From an uncultured Sanguibacteroides sp. (GTDB taxonomy: Bacteria > Bacteroidota > Bacteroidia > Bacteroidales > Marinifilaceae): a DNA stretch of 64,000 nucleotides. This document shows positions 34,804-43,108 of this stretch, in pieces. Both the position numbers and the translations under genes were made by a program. The stretch covers positions 9,854 through 73,853 of the forward strand of contig NZ_UQRQ01000016.1 of the NCBI RefSeq assembly GCF_900543425.1, given 5' to 3'. Under the pieces are notes generated by a model that saw nothing but the letters and a program-made list of their open reading frames with translations, searched no databases and had not been told where the DNA came from. Within the stretch, counting starts at the first letter, position 1; each line of letters begins with the position of its first letter.

Positions 34804-35155
34804 CTTTATCGTCTTTAGCCATCATCGAAATTAATATTTCATTCACCACTTTCATTCGAATCTTTTCTTTAAAAAAGGCAATGATCACAAAAAAGATCAG
34901 GTATATCCCCGCCACCACAACAAATCCAAGGGCCGTATTATCCAGAAGTTCTCCCAAATAAAAACCTAATCCTAAGAATAAGAACAAAACGGTAAAAAAA
35001 GCAAGCAAAATCAAAACAATACCATACGAAAGAATCGCTATCACTTTAGAGACTCTCTCGTAGGTATGTAATTTCAAAAGTTCCAGCTTCAACTCCGCGT
35101 AAGTTGAAAGATCTTCCTTCAACTTCACGAATATCTTTTCAGCAGCTTTTTCCAT
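34760..35155 (-). CDS. Holin-superfamily-like (PF07332-type) membrane protein
   Basis: A 131-residue protein with an N-terminal amphipathic helix (EKIFVKLKEDLSTYAELKLELLKL) and two membrane helices (about 40-65 and 75-95), then a basic and acidic tail. This matches the phage-holin-superfamily membrane proteins that many bacteria encode chromosomally beside YtxH genes; they are general envelope-stress proteins rather than lysis proteins. The gene starts 6 bases after the YtxH gene and overlaps the next gene, so the three form one operon. Confidence 0.75.
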   Translation of the reverse strand: MEKAAEKIFVKLKEDLSTYAELKLELLKLHTYERVSKVIAILSYGIVLILLAFFTVLFLFLGLGFYLGELLDNTALGFVVVAGIYLIFFVIIAFFKEKIRMKVVNEILISMMAKDDKDEDNEVDPSGGIDR

Positions 35156-35161
35156 GGATGA

Positions 35162-35446
35162 CTACTGTTTTTTAGCCGTCCCCTCTTCCCTCACGTTTTC
35201 TGCCTTGTCTGCTACCTTTTGTGAAACTTCATCAGCCTTATCCGTCATCTCTTCACGGATGTTTTCAGCTTTTGTTCGAACTTTCGAATAAGCGGATTTT
35301 ACCCCCTCTTTCACTTCATCCACCGCATGACGAACCTCTTCCTTTATTTTACTCTTATTATCCGATGCCATATAGTATCCTATGGCAGCTCCGACTGCGG
35401 CTCCAATACCCAGACCCAACAGTAATTTTGCATGTTCGTGTTTCAT
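35162..35446 (-). CDS. YtxH-domain protein
   Basis: A 94-residue protein. The N-terminal glycine-rich membrane anchor (LLLGLGIGAAVGAAIGYYMAS, about 9-28) followed by SDNKSKIKEEV is the YtxH signature. The rest is a long helical tail of LEA-like repeats (EEVRHAVDEV, KAENIREEMTDKADEV, KVADKAENVREE), similar to desiccation and general-stress proteins. First gene of the minus-strand stress operon running to 34471. Likely stress-induced, though no specific promoter element is evident. Confidence 0.85.
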   Translation of the reverse strand: MKHEHAKLLLGLGIGAAVGAAIGYYMASDNKSKIKEEVRHAVDEVKEGVKSAYSKVRTKAENIREEMTDKADEVSQKVADKAENVREEGTAKKQ

Positions 35447-35627
35447 CTCTTTTCTTTTTATATTTTATTTGTAAGAAACGAATTGACTCATTAAAAAGTT
35501 TAGTTTTTTAACAACATTTCACAACATATTTCAGTCAACGTAAACCATCTTACTCCGGTAACCCATTTAGACCTTCATCCGTAAACAAACTAAAAAAAGA
35601 TTTAATCCACAACTAAACTTTTACAAG

Positions 35628-36314
35628 ATGAAAACTACACATTATTATCGCATTATCCTTTTTCTGGTTTTTATTCTATTTATAAACGAAAATCCATATC
35701 TACGGGCACAAATACAGAAAAAAGAGACAACAGAACGTTTTACACTACCCCCACTTCCCTACAAAGCAAACGCCTTAGCTCCCGTCATTAGTGAAAAGAC
35801 CATGAACCTTCACCACGGAAAGCATTTGAAGGGGTATATTACGAATCTGAATAAATTAATTATCGGAACTCCTTTTGAAAATAGCGATCTGGAAACCATT
35901 GTCAAAAACTCGAACGGAGCCATTTTTAACAATGCGGCACAAACGCTGAATCACATTATCTATTTCAATACCTTTTCTCCGCATGCAACCCTATATCCTT
36001 CCGGAGCCCTTTTAACTGCCATTGAAAAAGAGTGGGGATCTTTTGATAATTTTAAAAAGGAATTTTCAACAGCAGCAACATCTTTGTTCGGCTCCGGCTG
36101 GGTTTGGTTAGCCAAAGATAAAAACGGGAAACTGGTTATTCTTCAGGAGAATAATGCCGGAAACCCGATCACCAAAGGGTATACTCCGTTATTAGGCATC
36201 GACGTATGGGAACACGCCTACTATCTCGATTACCAAAACAAACGGGCAGACCATATCGAAAAGCTCTGGACCATTATAGATTGGGATACCGTTAAAAGCA
36301 GATATGATAAATAA
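35628..36314 (+). CDS. Exported iron/manganese superoxide dismutase
   Basis: A 228-residue enzyme of the Fe/Mn superoxide dismutase family with an N-terminal signal peptide (about 1-28, IILFLVFILFINENPYLRAQ). All four metal ligands are present by alignment: His62 in NLHHGKH, His109 in AQTLNHIIYF, and Asp192 and His196 in GIDVWEHAYY. The usual Trp before the second His is Leu here, and the usual FYW reads IYF. Most bacterial enzymes of this family are cytoplasmic, so an exported form is notable; it would remove superoxide in the periplasm or outside the cell. The upstream 180 bases are AT-rich with no clear promoter match. Confidence 0.9.
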   Translation: MKTTHYYRIILFLVFILFINENPYLRAQIQKKETTERFTLPPLPYKANALAPVISEKTMNLHHGKHLKGYITNLNKLIIGTPFENSDLETIVKNSNGAIFNNAAQTLNHIIYFNTFSPHATLYPSGALLTAIEKEWGSFDNFKKEFSTAATSLFGSGWVWLAKDKNGKLVILQENNAGNPITKGYTPLLGIDVWEHAYYLDYQNKRADHIEKLWTIIDWDTVKSRYDK

Positions 36315-36340
36315 TCCGTAACAATTATCGATGGATTTTA

Positions 36341-36348
36341 TATTTTTG
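36341..36348 (+). promoter_or_regulatory. -7 element of the HD-domain gene
   Basis: TATTTTTG, 19 bases before the ATG, fits the consensus and gives a very short leader. Confidence 0.45.
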
Positions 36349-36367
36349 TCAAAACAAAAAATAAATC

Positions 36368-36910
36368 ATGAATCCTATCGAGTTACTCCATAAATATTAC
36401 GATCCGAATTCCAAGGCTTACCATATTTTATACACTCATAGTAAAGCCGTGATGGAAAAAGCCTTGGAACTCGCCGGACTCCATCCCGAAATGAAATTGG
36501 ATATTCCATTTATCAAAGAAGCCGCCCTGTTGCACGATATCGGCATTTTTCTCACAAGGGCTCCGGAAATCGATTGCCACGGAGATAAACCCTATATATG
36601 TCACGGTTATTTAGGGGCCGACCTTTTACGCCAAGAAGGACTTCCCCGGCATGCTTTAGTGTGTGAACGCCATACCGGATCGGGAATCAGCGCAGGAATG
36701 ATCCGGGAACGCCATCTTCCGCTTCCGGAAAGAGATATGATACCCCTAAGTAATGAAGAAAAACTGATATGTCTGGCGGATAAATTCTTTTCCAAAAGTA
36801 AAGATTTAACCCGGGAAAAAACCGTTCAGCAAATCGACAAGGAGATGCAGGCTTACGGAACGGAAGCAACTTCCCGTTTGAAGGAGTTATACGATCTTTT
36901 CTTAAAATAA
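36368..36910 (+). CDS. HD-domain phosphohydrolase
   Basis: A 180-residue metal-dependent hydrolase. The HD doublet is in EAALLHDIGIF near residues 57-58; upstream HSKAVMEKALELA supplies the first His and later ERHTGSGIS another. The C-terminal part has EEKLICLADKFFSKS, typical of HDIG-like proteins in Bacteroidota. Substrate (nucleotide or other phosphoester) is unknown. It precedes the alanine symporter gene in the same direction, 87 bases away, but no functional link is obvious. Confidence 0.85.
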   Translation: MNPIELLHKYYDPNSKAYHILYTHSKAVMEKALELAGLHPEMKLDIPFIKEAALLHDIGIFLTRAPEIDCHGDKPYICHGYLGADLLRQEGLPRHALVCERHTGSGISAGMIRERHLPLPERDMIPLSNEEKLICLADKFFSKSKDLTREKTVQQIDKEMQAYGTEATSRLKELYDLFLK

Positions 36911-36997
36911 GCCCGTATAAAAACATAAAATACATAAAAAATAAGATTCCTTTACAACCGATCTGCATTTAGTTACGTATATCCGTAAGCAAAAACA

Positions 36998-38404
36998 ATG
37001 ATTATGGATAAACTTAACAATTGGATTATCTTCTCGAACGATTTTATCTGGACCTATTTTCTGATTGTTCCTTTGATTGTCGTCGGGCTCTATTTCACAT
37101 TTCGCAGTCGATTCGTACAATTCCGGAACTTCCGGGAGATGTTCAGACTTTTAGGCGAAGGCATAACAAGTGGAAACAGTAAAAATTCAGTCTCTTCGTT
37201 TCAAGCATTCTGTATCGCCACCGCATCCCGGGTTGGGACCGGGAATTTAGCGGGCGTTGCGACAGCTTTGGCTTTAGGAGGACCGGGTGCCGTTTTCTGG
37301 ATGTGGTTAATAGCCCTCATCGGTTCCGCTTCGGCATTTATAGAATCGACCTTGGCTCAGATATACAAAACCAAAGGAGAGCGTACCTTCATCGGGGGAC
37401 CTGCCTTTTATATGGAGAAAGGATTGAAAAAAAGAGGTATGGGTATTTTATTTGCCATTATTATTTCCATTACATTCGGTCTCGTGTTTAATTCCGTACA
37501 AGCCAATACGGTTACACTTGCCTTCCACGAAGTCTTTGGCCTGGACCGCACCTGGTTAGGTATTTTATTAACGATCTTCACCCTATTGGTCATTTTCGGA
37601 GGAATCCATCGGATTGCCGTCATTTCAGGCATCCTCGTTCCCCTAATGGCTATAGCTTACATATTGGTAGCACTTTTTATCCTGTTCATGAACGCAGGGG
37701 CTATACCTCATCTTATTGCCACCATCTTCGCCGATGCCTTCGGTCTCGAACAATTCGCAGGAGGAGGTTTGGGAGTCGTAATCATGCAGGGAATCCGGCG
37801 CGGTCTGTTTTCCAACGAGGCCGGCATGGGTTCCGCTCCTAACGCGGCAGCCACCGCCGACGTTTCCCATCCGGTCAAACAAGGCTTAATCCAGTCCTTA
37901 AGCGTATTCACGGATACCATCATCATCTGTAGCTGCACGGCTTTTATCATTCTCCTTTCGGACATACCCCTGGACGGTAAAACAAAGGGTATCCAGTTGA
38001 CACAACTCGCCCTCTCCCATCAAATAGGTCCCGTGGGAGGACAATTCATCGCCGTCAGTATTCTATTATTTGCTTTCAGCTCCATCGTCGGTAACTACTC
38101 CTACTGTGAAACAAACATGATATTTATCTCCCCCAAACGAATCTACCTGCAACTGTATCGCGTAGCCGTCGGACTCATGGTACTCTTCGGTTCCTGGGCT
38201 GCTTTGGATCTTGTCTGGAATATTGCAGACTTGGCGATGGCCGTTATGACAATCATCAACCTGATAGCCATAGTATTACTCGGAAAAATAGCCCTTAAAG
38301 CTTTAAAAGATTATCATCGACAAAAGAAATCCGGTATCCATAGTCCCACCTTCAAATCAAAGAGCATTCCGGAATTAAAAGATTCTACGAGTGAATGGCA
38401 ATGA
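36998..38404 (+). CDS. Alanine/glycine:cation symporter (AGCS family)
   Basis: A 468-residue transporter with about 11 membrane helices. The AGCS signatures are visible: TASRVGTGNLAGVATALALGG-type sequence near 73-92, GERTFIGGPAFYMEKGL, and the later RRGLFSNEAGMGSAPNAAA. It imports alanine or glycine with sodium. Start may be the ATG at 36998 or the second ATG at 37004 (MDKLNNW); the latter is closer to family practice. The C-terminal tail after the last helix is hydrophilic and of no known function. Confidence 0.92.
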   Translation: MIMDKLNNWIIFSNDFIWTYFLIVPLIVVGLYFTFRSRFVQFRNFREMFRLLGEGITSGNSKNSVSSFQAFCIATASRVGTGNLAGVATALALGGPGAVFWMWLIALIGSASAFIESTLAQIYKTKGERTFIGGPAFYMEKGLKKRGMGILFAIIISITFGLVFNSVQANTVTLAFHEVFGLDRTWLGILLTIFTLLVIFGGIHRIAVISGILVPLMAIAYILVALFILFMNAGAIPHLIATIFADAFGLEQFAGGGLGVVIMQGIRRGLFSNEAGMGSAPNAAATADVSHPVKQGLIQSLSVFTDTIIICSCTAFIILLSDIPLDGKTKGIQLTQLALSHQIGPVGGQFIAVSILLFAFSSIVGNYSYCETNMIFISPKRIYLQLYRVAVGLMVLFGSWAALDLVWNIADLAMAVMTIINLIAIVLLGKIALKALKDYHRQKKSGIHSPTFKSKSIPELKDSTSEWQ

Positions 38405-38444
38405 TATTACTTTGGCAAATGATCAAAAAAAATAATTTTTTTAT

Positions 38445-38505
38445 TAACTTTGCTTAGGAATTTAAGGTGTTTAATATTAACTATTAACCGATTATCGGTT
38501 AACAC
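38445..38505 (+). promoter_or_regulatory. Promoter -7 element and structured 5' leader of the RhlE-like helicase gene
   Basis: TAACTTTG (38445-38452) is a good -7 element. Just after the predicted start the leader has a perfect 9-bp hairpin, ttaaccgat (38484-38492) and atcggttaa (38494-38502), nested in a second pairing gtgtt/aacac (38467-38471, 38501-38505). Confidence 0.5.
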
Positions 38506-38552
38506 TTTATTTGAATGCAAGAAAGCATAAAAACAAAAGAAACTATTGGAAG

Positions 38553-39824
38553 ATGAGATTTGATGAGCTCGAATTGGCCGCCCCTATTTTAGAGGGACTT
38601 GATGCAATGAATTTTCAAGAAACAACGCCTATACAAGAATTAACCATACCCGTCATACTGGAAGGGAAAGACCTGATTGCCTGTGCACAAACCGGAACCG
38701 GAAAAACAGCAGCCTATATTCTCCCGATATTAAACCGACTGGCCCAAAAAGATCACCCCGAGGATGTAGTGAAAGCACTGATTATGGCTCCCACGAGAGA
38801 GTTAGCACAACAAATAGACATTCAATTTGAAGGATTCTCCTATTTTCTGCCCGTATCTACAGTCGTCGTCTACGGCGGGGGAGACGGGGCTTTGTGGGAA
38901 CAACAGAAGAAAGGACTTCGATTAGGGGCGGATATCGCCATCGCAACTCCCGGACGTTTGATCTCACACATTCAACATAGTGATATAGACCTCTCCAAAG
39001 TAGAATATTTCGTATTAGACGAGGCCGACCGGATGTTGGATATGGGATTTTTTGACGACATCATGCAAATTGTCGAAAAACTCCCCAAAGAAAGACAAAC
39101 GGTTCTGTTTTCGGCAACCATGCCTCCGAAGATCAGACAATTAGCTCAAAAAGTATTACGGAATCCGGAAGAGATCAATGTCGCCATATCGAAACCGAAC
39201 GAAGCCATCATACAGGCCGCTTATATTTGCCACGAAGGACAAAAAATGGGTATTATCGAAGAATTATTCAATAAATCCATAAAAAACAAAACAATCATCT
39301 TCGCTTCTTCCAAGCAAAAAGTAAAAGATTTGGCTTATACCCTAAAACGCAAACGATTTAACGTGGCAGCCATGCATTCGGACTTAGAGCAGCCTGAACG
39401 GGAATCGGTCATGTTGAACTTCAAAAACGGTAAAACAGACGTGTTGGTTGCCACCGACATCGTCGCCAGAGGTATCGATATCGAAGAAATCAGTCTGGTC
39501 ATCAATTTTGACGTACCTCACGACCCGGAAGATTATATCCATCGAATAGGTCGTACGGCAAGGGCCAGTGCCGACGGAGTGGCGATCACTTTTGTATCAG
39601 ACGCCGAACAAGGTAAATTCCACCGAATCGAAGAATTTATAGGAGAAGAAGTATACAAAATTCCGCTTCCCCCCGAATTAGGAGAAGCTCCTACTTACAA
39701 TCCTCAGGCATTTGAAGGTAAACCCAAAAGACGATTCAATCATAAATCCCAGAAACCTTCTTTCGTGAAGAAGAAAAATTTCTCTAAACGCAAAGATAAC
39801 CCGAACTCAACCATCAATCCTTAA
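38553..39824 (+). CDS. DEAD-box RNA helicase, RhlE-like
   Basis: A 423-residue ATP-dependent RNA helicase. Motifs in order: the Q motif FQETTPIQELTIP, motif I AQTGTGKT, PTRELAQQ, DEAD in VLDEADRMLDMGF, SAT in LFSATMP, and in the second RecA lobe ATDIVARGIDIE and HRIGRTARA. A short basic tail (KPKRRFNHKSQKPSFVKKK) probably aids RNA binding. RhlE proteins help ribosome assembly and RNA turnover, often at low temperature. The ATG at 38553 is used; an upstream TTG at 38511 would add 14 unlikely residues. Structured leader upstream. The antiporter gene follows after 11 bases. Confidence 0.93.
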   Translation: MRFDELELAAPILEGLDAMNFQETTPIQELTIPVILEGKDLIACAQTGTGKTAAYILPILNRLAQKDHPEDVVKALIMAPTRELAQQIDIQFEGFSYFLPVSTVVVYGGGDGALWEQQKKGLRLGADIAIATPGRLISHIQHSDIDLSKVEYFVLDEADRMLDMGFFDDIMQIVEKLPKERQTVLFSATMPPKIRQLAQKVLRNPEEINVAISKPNEAIIQAAYICHEGQKMGIIEELFNKSIKNKTIIFASSKQKVKDLAYTLKRKRFNVAAMHSDLEQPERESVMLNFKNGKTDVLVATDIVARGIDIEEISLVINFDVPHDPEDYIHRIGRTARASADGVAITFVSDAEQGKFHRIEEFIGEEVYKIPLPPELGEAPTYNPQAFEGKPKRRFNHKSQKPSFVKKKNFSKRKDNPNSTINP

Positions 39825-39835
39825 AACATTACATT

Positions 39836-41338
39836 ATGATTCTCAATGCAGGAAATATCTTACTGATCGGATCCATTCTATTATTTACAAGTATCATTGC
39901 CGGGAAAGCCGGATTCAAATTCGGAGTACCTGCATTGTTGCTATTCTTAGGAGTCGGAATGTTATTCGGTAGCGATGGACTCGGTATCCAGTTTAACAAT
40001 CCGGAAATCGCCCAATTCATCGGAGTTATTGCTTTGAGTATTATTCTATTTTCAGGCGGTATGGACACCAAAATGTCCGAAATAAAACCCGTGATGGGAC
40101 AAGGTGTAGTACTGGCCACTTTGGGGGTAATGATAACAGCACTCGTAACTGGTTATTTCATATACCAGATAACAGGACTAACGAACGATTTTATCTCTTT
40201 GTCATTTGCCGAATCTCTTTTATTGGCCGCTGTTATGTCCTCTACCGATTCGGCATCCGTTTTCTCGATTTTAAGATCCAAACGGCAAGGATTAAAGGAA
40301 AACCTTCGTCCTCTTTTAGAGTTGGAGAGTGGTAGTAACGACCCGATGGCCTATATGCTCACCATATTATTGATACAGGTCATTCAATCCGGAGAATCCA
40401 GTATAAGCGGTACCATCCTGCAATTTATCATGCAAATGAGTATCGGGGCCGTCTCCGGTTATCTATTAGGACATTTGGCCCGCTTCACGATCAACAAAAT
40501 CAACATCAATCAGTCGTTATATTCCGTACTGCTGCTGGCATTTGTATTTTTTATATTCTCATTTACCGATTTATTAAAAGGAAACGGCTACTTGGCCGTA
40601 TACATTGCCGGATTAATGGTCGGAAATCACAAGATGGTACATAAAAAGAGTCTTATGACCTTTTTCGACGGTTTTACCTGGCTCTTCCAGATTGTGATGT
40701 TCCTCACGTTAGGTCTATTGGTCAATCCTGCCGATTTGATTCCTGTAGCCAGTTTAGGTATATTGGTCGGCATTTTCATGATCATCGTGGCCCGCCCTTT
40801 AACCGTATTTCTTTGCCTACTCCCCTTTCGAAAAATGAGCACCAAATCCAGAGTATATGTTTCATGGGTAGGCTTAAGAGGAGCCGTTCCCATTATTTTT
40901 GCAACTTATCCGCTAATCGCTAATATTCAACATGCTTCTTTAATATTCAATGTCGTGTTCTTTATCACCATTCTCTCTTTAATCATTCAGGGAACGACCG
41001 TTAGTTATATGGCAAAATTCTTAGGACTATCGACTCCCGAGCCGCAACAAACGGCATTTAATTTAGAGCTTCCGGAAGATATTAAAACGGCTATGTCTGA
41101 AATTGAAGTTACCCCTTCGATGCTTGCCAAAGGAGAATTTCTCATGGACCTTGTCCTACCGGATAACACGTTGATCGTGATGGTTAAACGAGTAGAAGGA
41201 TCCTTCTGTGTTCCCAAGGGTAAAACGAAACTCCATGAAGGAGATAAATTACTCGTGATCACGGACAATGACGAGGAGCTAAAAAAGACCTATGAAAGTC
41301 TGGGTATAGAAAACTATTCCATGCAAAAAAATAGTTGA
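39836..41338 (+). CDS. K+/H+ antiporter of the CvrA/NhaP2 type
   Basis: A 500-residue CPA1-family antiporter. About 12-13 membrane helices occupy residues 1-390, with the ion-site region SSTDSASVFSILRSKRQGLKENLRPLLELESGSND (conserved acidic residues). The C-terminal soluble part (about 400-495) is a TrkA-C-like domain with VVLPDNTLIVMVKR-like and KGKTKLHEGDKLLVI segments that usually gate the transporter. It exchanges K+ (or Na+) for protons across the inner membrane. It follows the helicase gene by 11 bases and may share its transcript; terminator at 41360-41400. Confidence 0.9.
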   Translation: MILNAGNILLIGSILLFTSIIAGKAGFKFGVPALLLFLGVGMLFGSDGLGIQFNNPEIAQFIGVIALSIILFSGGMDTKMSEIKPVMGQGVVLATLGVMITALVTGYFIYQITGLTNDFISLSFAESLLLAAVMSSTDSASVFSILRSKRQGLKENLRPLLELESGSNDPMAYMLTILLIQVIQSGESSISGTILQFIMQMSIGAVSGYLLGHLARFTINKININQSLYSVLLLAFVFFIFSFTDLLKGNGYLAVYIAGLMVGNHKMVHKKSLMTFFDGFTWLFQIVMFLTLGLLVNPADLIPVASLGILVGIFMIIVARPLTVFLCLLPFRKMSTKSRVYVSWVGLRGAVPIIFATYPLIANIQHASLIFNVVFFITILSLIIQGTTVSYMAKFLGLSTPEPQQTAFNLELPEDIKTAMSEIEVTPSMLAKGEFLMDLVLPDNTLIVMVKRVEGSFCVPKGKTKLHEGDKLLVITDNDEELKKTYESLGIENYSMQKNS

Positions 41339-41359
41339 CGAATATTCCTGATATTCTTC

Positions 41360-41400
41360 ATATATCCGAAGAGAGACTGCCTCTTCGGATATATTTTTAT
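41360..41400 (+). terminator. Terminator of the helicase-antiporter unit
   Basis: Arms atatatccgaagag (41360-41373) and ctcttcggatatat (41381-41394) pair perfectly over 14 bp, followed by ttttat. Confidence 0.88.
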
Positions 41401-41529
41401 ATCCAATAAATTTTCACACTTATAGATTTTATTTATTCATTTATAAAAAATAAAGATTTGTTTTTCATTGTATTTTATTGTACAATTGTATCATCAAAAT
41501 AGAACCAAAAACACTAAAACATAAAATAT

Positions 41530-42102
41530 ATGAGTATCAAAGGAACTAAAACAGAACAAAACCTATTAAAATCATTTGCAGGAGAATCACAAGCGAGAAA
41601 TCGTTATACTTTTTTTGCAAGCGTAGCCAAAAAAGAGGGTTTTGAACAGATTGCAGCTGTATTTACCGAAACTGCAGAACAGGAAAAAGAACATGCAAAA
41701 CGTTTCTTTAAATTTTTAGAAGGCGGAATGCTCGAAATCACGGCTTCTTATCCTGCCGGAAAAATCGGAACGACGGCAGAAAATCTGAAAGCTGCCGCTG
41801 AAGGAGAAAACGAAGAGTGGGCCGAGTTATATCCTGAATTCGCAAAAGTGGCCGAAGAAGAAGGATTCAATGCTATCGCCGCTGTTTTCCGTAATATCGC
41901 AACCGTAGAGGCCGAACACGAAGCCCGATACCGGAAACTGTTAGAAAGAGTTGAGGCAGGAAAAGTATTTGAAAGAGAGGAAGAAATTTTGTGGCAATGC
42001 CGGAATTGCGGTTATGTCTATAAAGGCAAAACAGCTCCTAAGGCTTGTCCCGCTTGTGCTCATCCCCAAGCCTATTTCGAAGAAAAAAAGAATAACTATT
42101 GA
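41530..42102 (+). CDS. Rubrerythrin
   Basis: A 190-residue peroxide reductase typical of anaerobes. The N-terminal ferritin-like four-helix bundle carries the di-iron ligands (GESQARNRYTFFASVA, TAEQEKEHAKRFFKF, RNIATVEAEHEARYRK). The C-terminal rubredoxin-like domain has two CxxC pairs, CRNCGYVYKG and CPACAHPQAYF. It reduces hydrogen peroxide in the cytoplasm with electrons from NAD(P)H-linked carriers. Monocistronic, with terminators on both sides. Together with bcp, the exported superoxide dismutase and the hemerythrin it indicates defence against oxygen. Confidence 0.96.
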   Translation: MSIKGTKTEQNLLKSFAGESQARNRYTFFASVAKKEGFEQIAAVFTETAEQEKEHAKRFFKFLEGGMLEITASYPAGKIGTTAENLKAAAEGENEEWAELYPEFAKVAEEEGFNAIAAVFRNIATVEAEHEARYRKLLERVEAGKVFEREEEILWQCRNCGYVYKGKTAPKACPACAHPQAYFEEKKNNY

Positions 42103-42120
42103 TATTTCTTTATCACTAAA

Positions 42121-42164
42121 AAACGAAGCTGCCGGAAAACCCTTCGGCAGCTTCGTTTTCTTTT
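42121..42164 (+). terminator. Terminator of the rubrerythrin gene
   Basis: Arms aaacgaagctgccg (42121-42134) and cggcagcttcgttt (42145-42158), a perfect 14-bp stem with a 10-base loop and trailing T-rich sequence. Confidence 0.9.
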
Positions 42165-42223
42165 AAACAAATTATGTATATTCGCGTATATTACCGTAAT
42201 TTATAAACATTGATATGACAATT

Positions 42224-42601
42224 ATGAAAAAAGTAATTAATTCGGCAAAAGCACCCAAAGCTATTGGTCCATACAGTCAGGCTATAGAAGCAAACGGAAC
42301 ACTTTACATCAGCGGTCAACTTCCCATTGATGTAAACACGGGAAAGTTCGTGGAAGGAGGAGTTAAGGAACAAACAGAACAATGTTTAAAAAACATCGGC
42401 TACATTCTCGAAGAGGCCGGATATACTTTTGAAAACGTGGTCAAGTCTACTTGTTTATTAGGAGATATGTCTTATTTTGCGGATATGAATGAAATATACG
42501 CTAAATATTACAAGACTGATTGTCCCGCACGGGCCGCATTTGCCGTGAAAGCCCTTCCGATGGGAGCCATGGTTGAAATTGAAACCATCGCGGTAAAATA
42601 A
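42224..42601 (+). CDS. RidA family reactive-intermediate deaminase
   Basis: A 125-residue trimeric-type RidA protein. It begins MKKVINSAKAPKAIGPYSQA and ends with the substrate-binding CPARAAFAVKALPMGAMVEIE, where the Arg binds the carboxylate of 2-aminoacrylate or related enamines. It hydrolyses reactive imines released by PLP enzymes such as threonine and serine dehydratases. An ATG three codons upstream (42215) is possible; 42224 matches the family start. Short hairpin terminator after it. Confidence 0.93.
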   Translation: MKKVINSAKAPKAIGPYSQAIEANGTLYISGQLPIDVNTGKFVEGGVKEQTEQCLKNIGYILEEAGYTFENVVKSTCLLGDMSYFADMNEIYAKYYKTDCPARAAFAVKALPMGAMVEIETIAVK

Positions 42602-42619
42602 TTCTATCCTGAATAGATG

Positions 42620-42652
42620 AAAAAAGGAACAAAAAATTTTGTTCCTTTTTTT
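42620..42652 (+). terminator. Terminator of the RidA gene
   Basis: Complementary ggaacaaaa and ttttgttcc arms flanked by A and T tracts, 19 bases past the stop. Confidence 0.8.
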
Positions 42653-42718
42653 ATGGCTATATTACATAAAATTCGTAACTTGGGAGATAATAATAATTAT
42701 AAATTAAATCTTTATCCG

Positions 42719-43108
42719 ATGAAAGCGTTAGGCATTCTTGTATTAACCGCACTCTTTTTCTCCTGTGCATCACAGCAGAATATGACCAATAAAACAGGAC
42801 GTCTCGGAATCAAAGATTCTACGCATTACGAACTTATTGTATTTGATCCCGGCTTCGATTATTGGATGGCCACCCACAAAAGCATCGTAAATCAACACAA
42901 TAACGAATACTACCAATTTACCAACTACCGATACGCCCAGGAGTGGAATCGCAGATACGCAAGCGGAGATCCTCGCGTAAACAGTTATATCGATTATAGT
43001 ATGAGGATAGATTACGGCTTCGATTTCAATTACAAGCTTTATATGTATTTCAAATTCTTTGAAGATACCAATAAAGTCAAATTAATACCGGGAAGCGGCA
43101 GGCTCTGA
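42719..43108 (+). CDS. DUF6146-like lipoprotein
   Basis: A 129-residue predicted lipoprotein. The ATG at 42719 gives the signal MKALGILVLTALFFSC with the lipid-modified Cys at 16; an upstream start at 42617 would bury it behind an RNA hairpin. The mature part has HYELIVFDPGFDYWM and many Tyr, Asn and Arg residues (NHNNEYYQFTNYRYAQEWN-like), a small Bacteroidota family I believe to be DUF6146, of unknown function. Its 3' end overlaps the convergent nucleotidyltransferase gene by 27 bases. Confidence 0.7.
   Translation: MKALGILVLTALFFSCASQQNMTNKTGRLGIKDSTHYELIVFDPGFDYWMATHKSIVNQHNNEYYQFTNYRYAQEWNRRYASGDPRVNSYIDYSMRIDYGFDFNYKLYMYFKFFEDTNKVKLIPGSGRL

Noticed and set aside
34760..35155. Prophage lysis gene (holin) as a sign of a prophage
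   Set aside because: The neighbours are YtxH and a stress-type hypothetical, with no endolysin, integrase or structural genes; this holin-like family is chromosomal.
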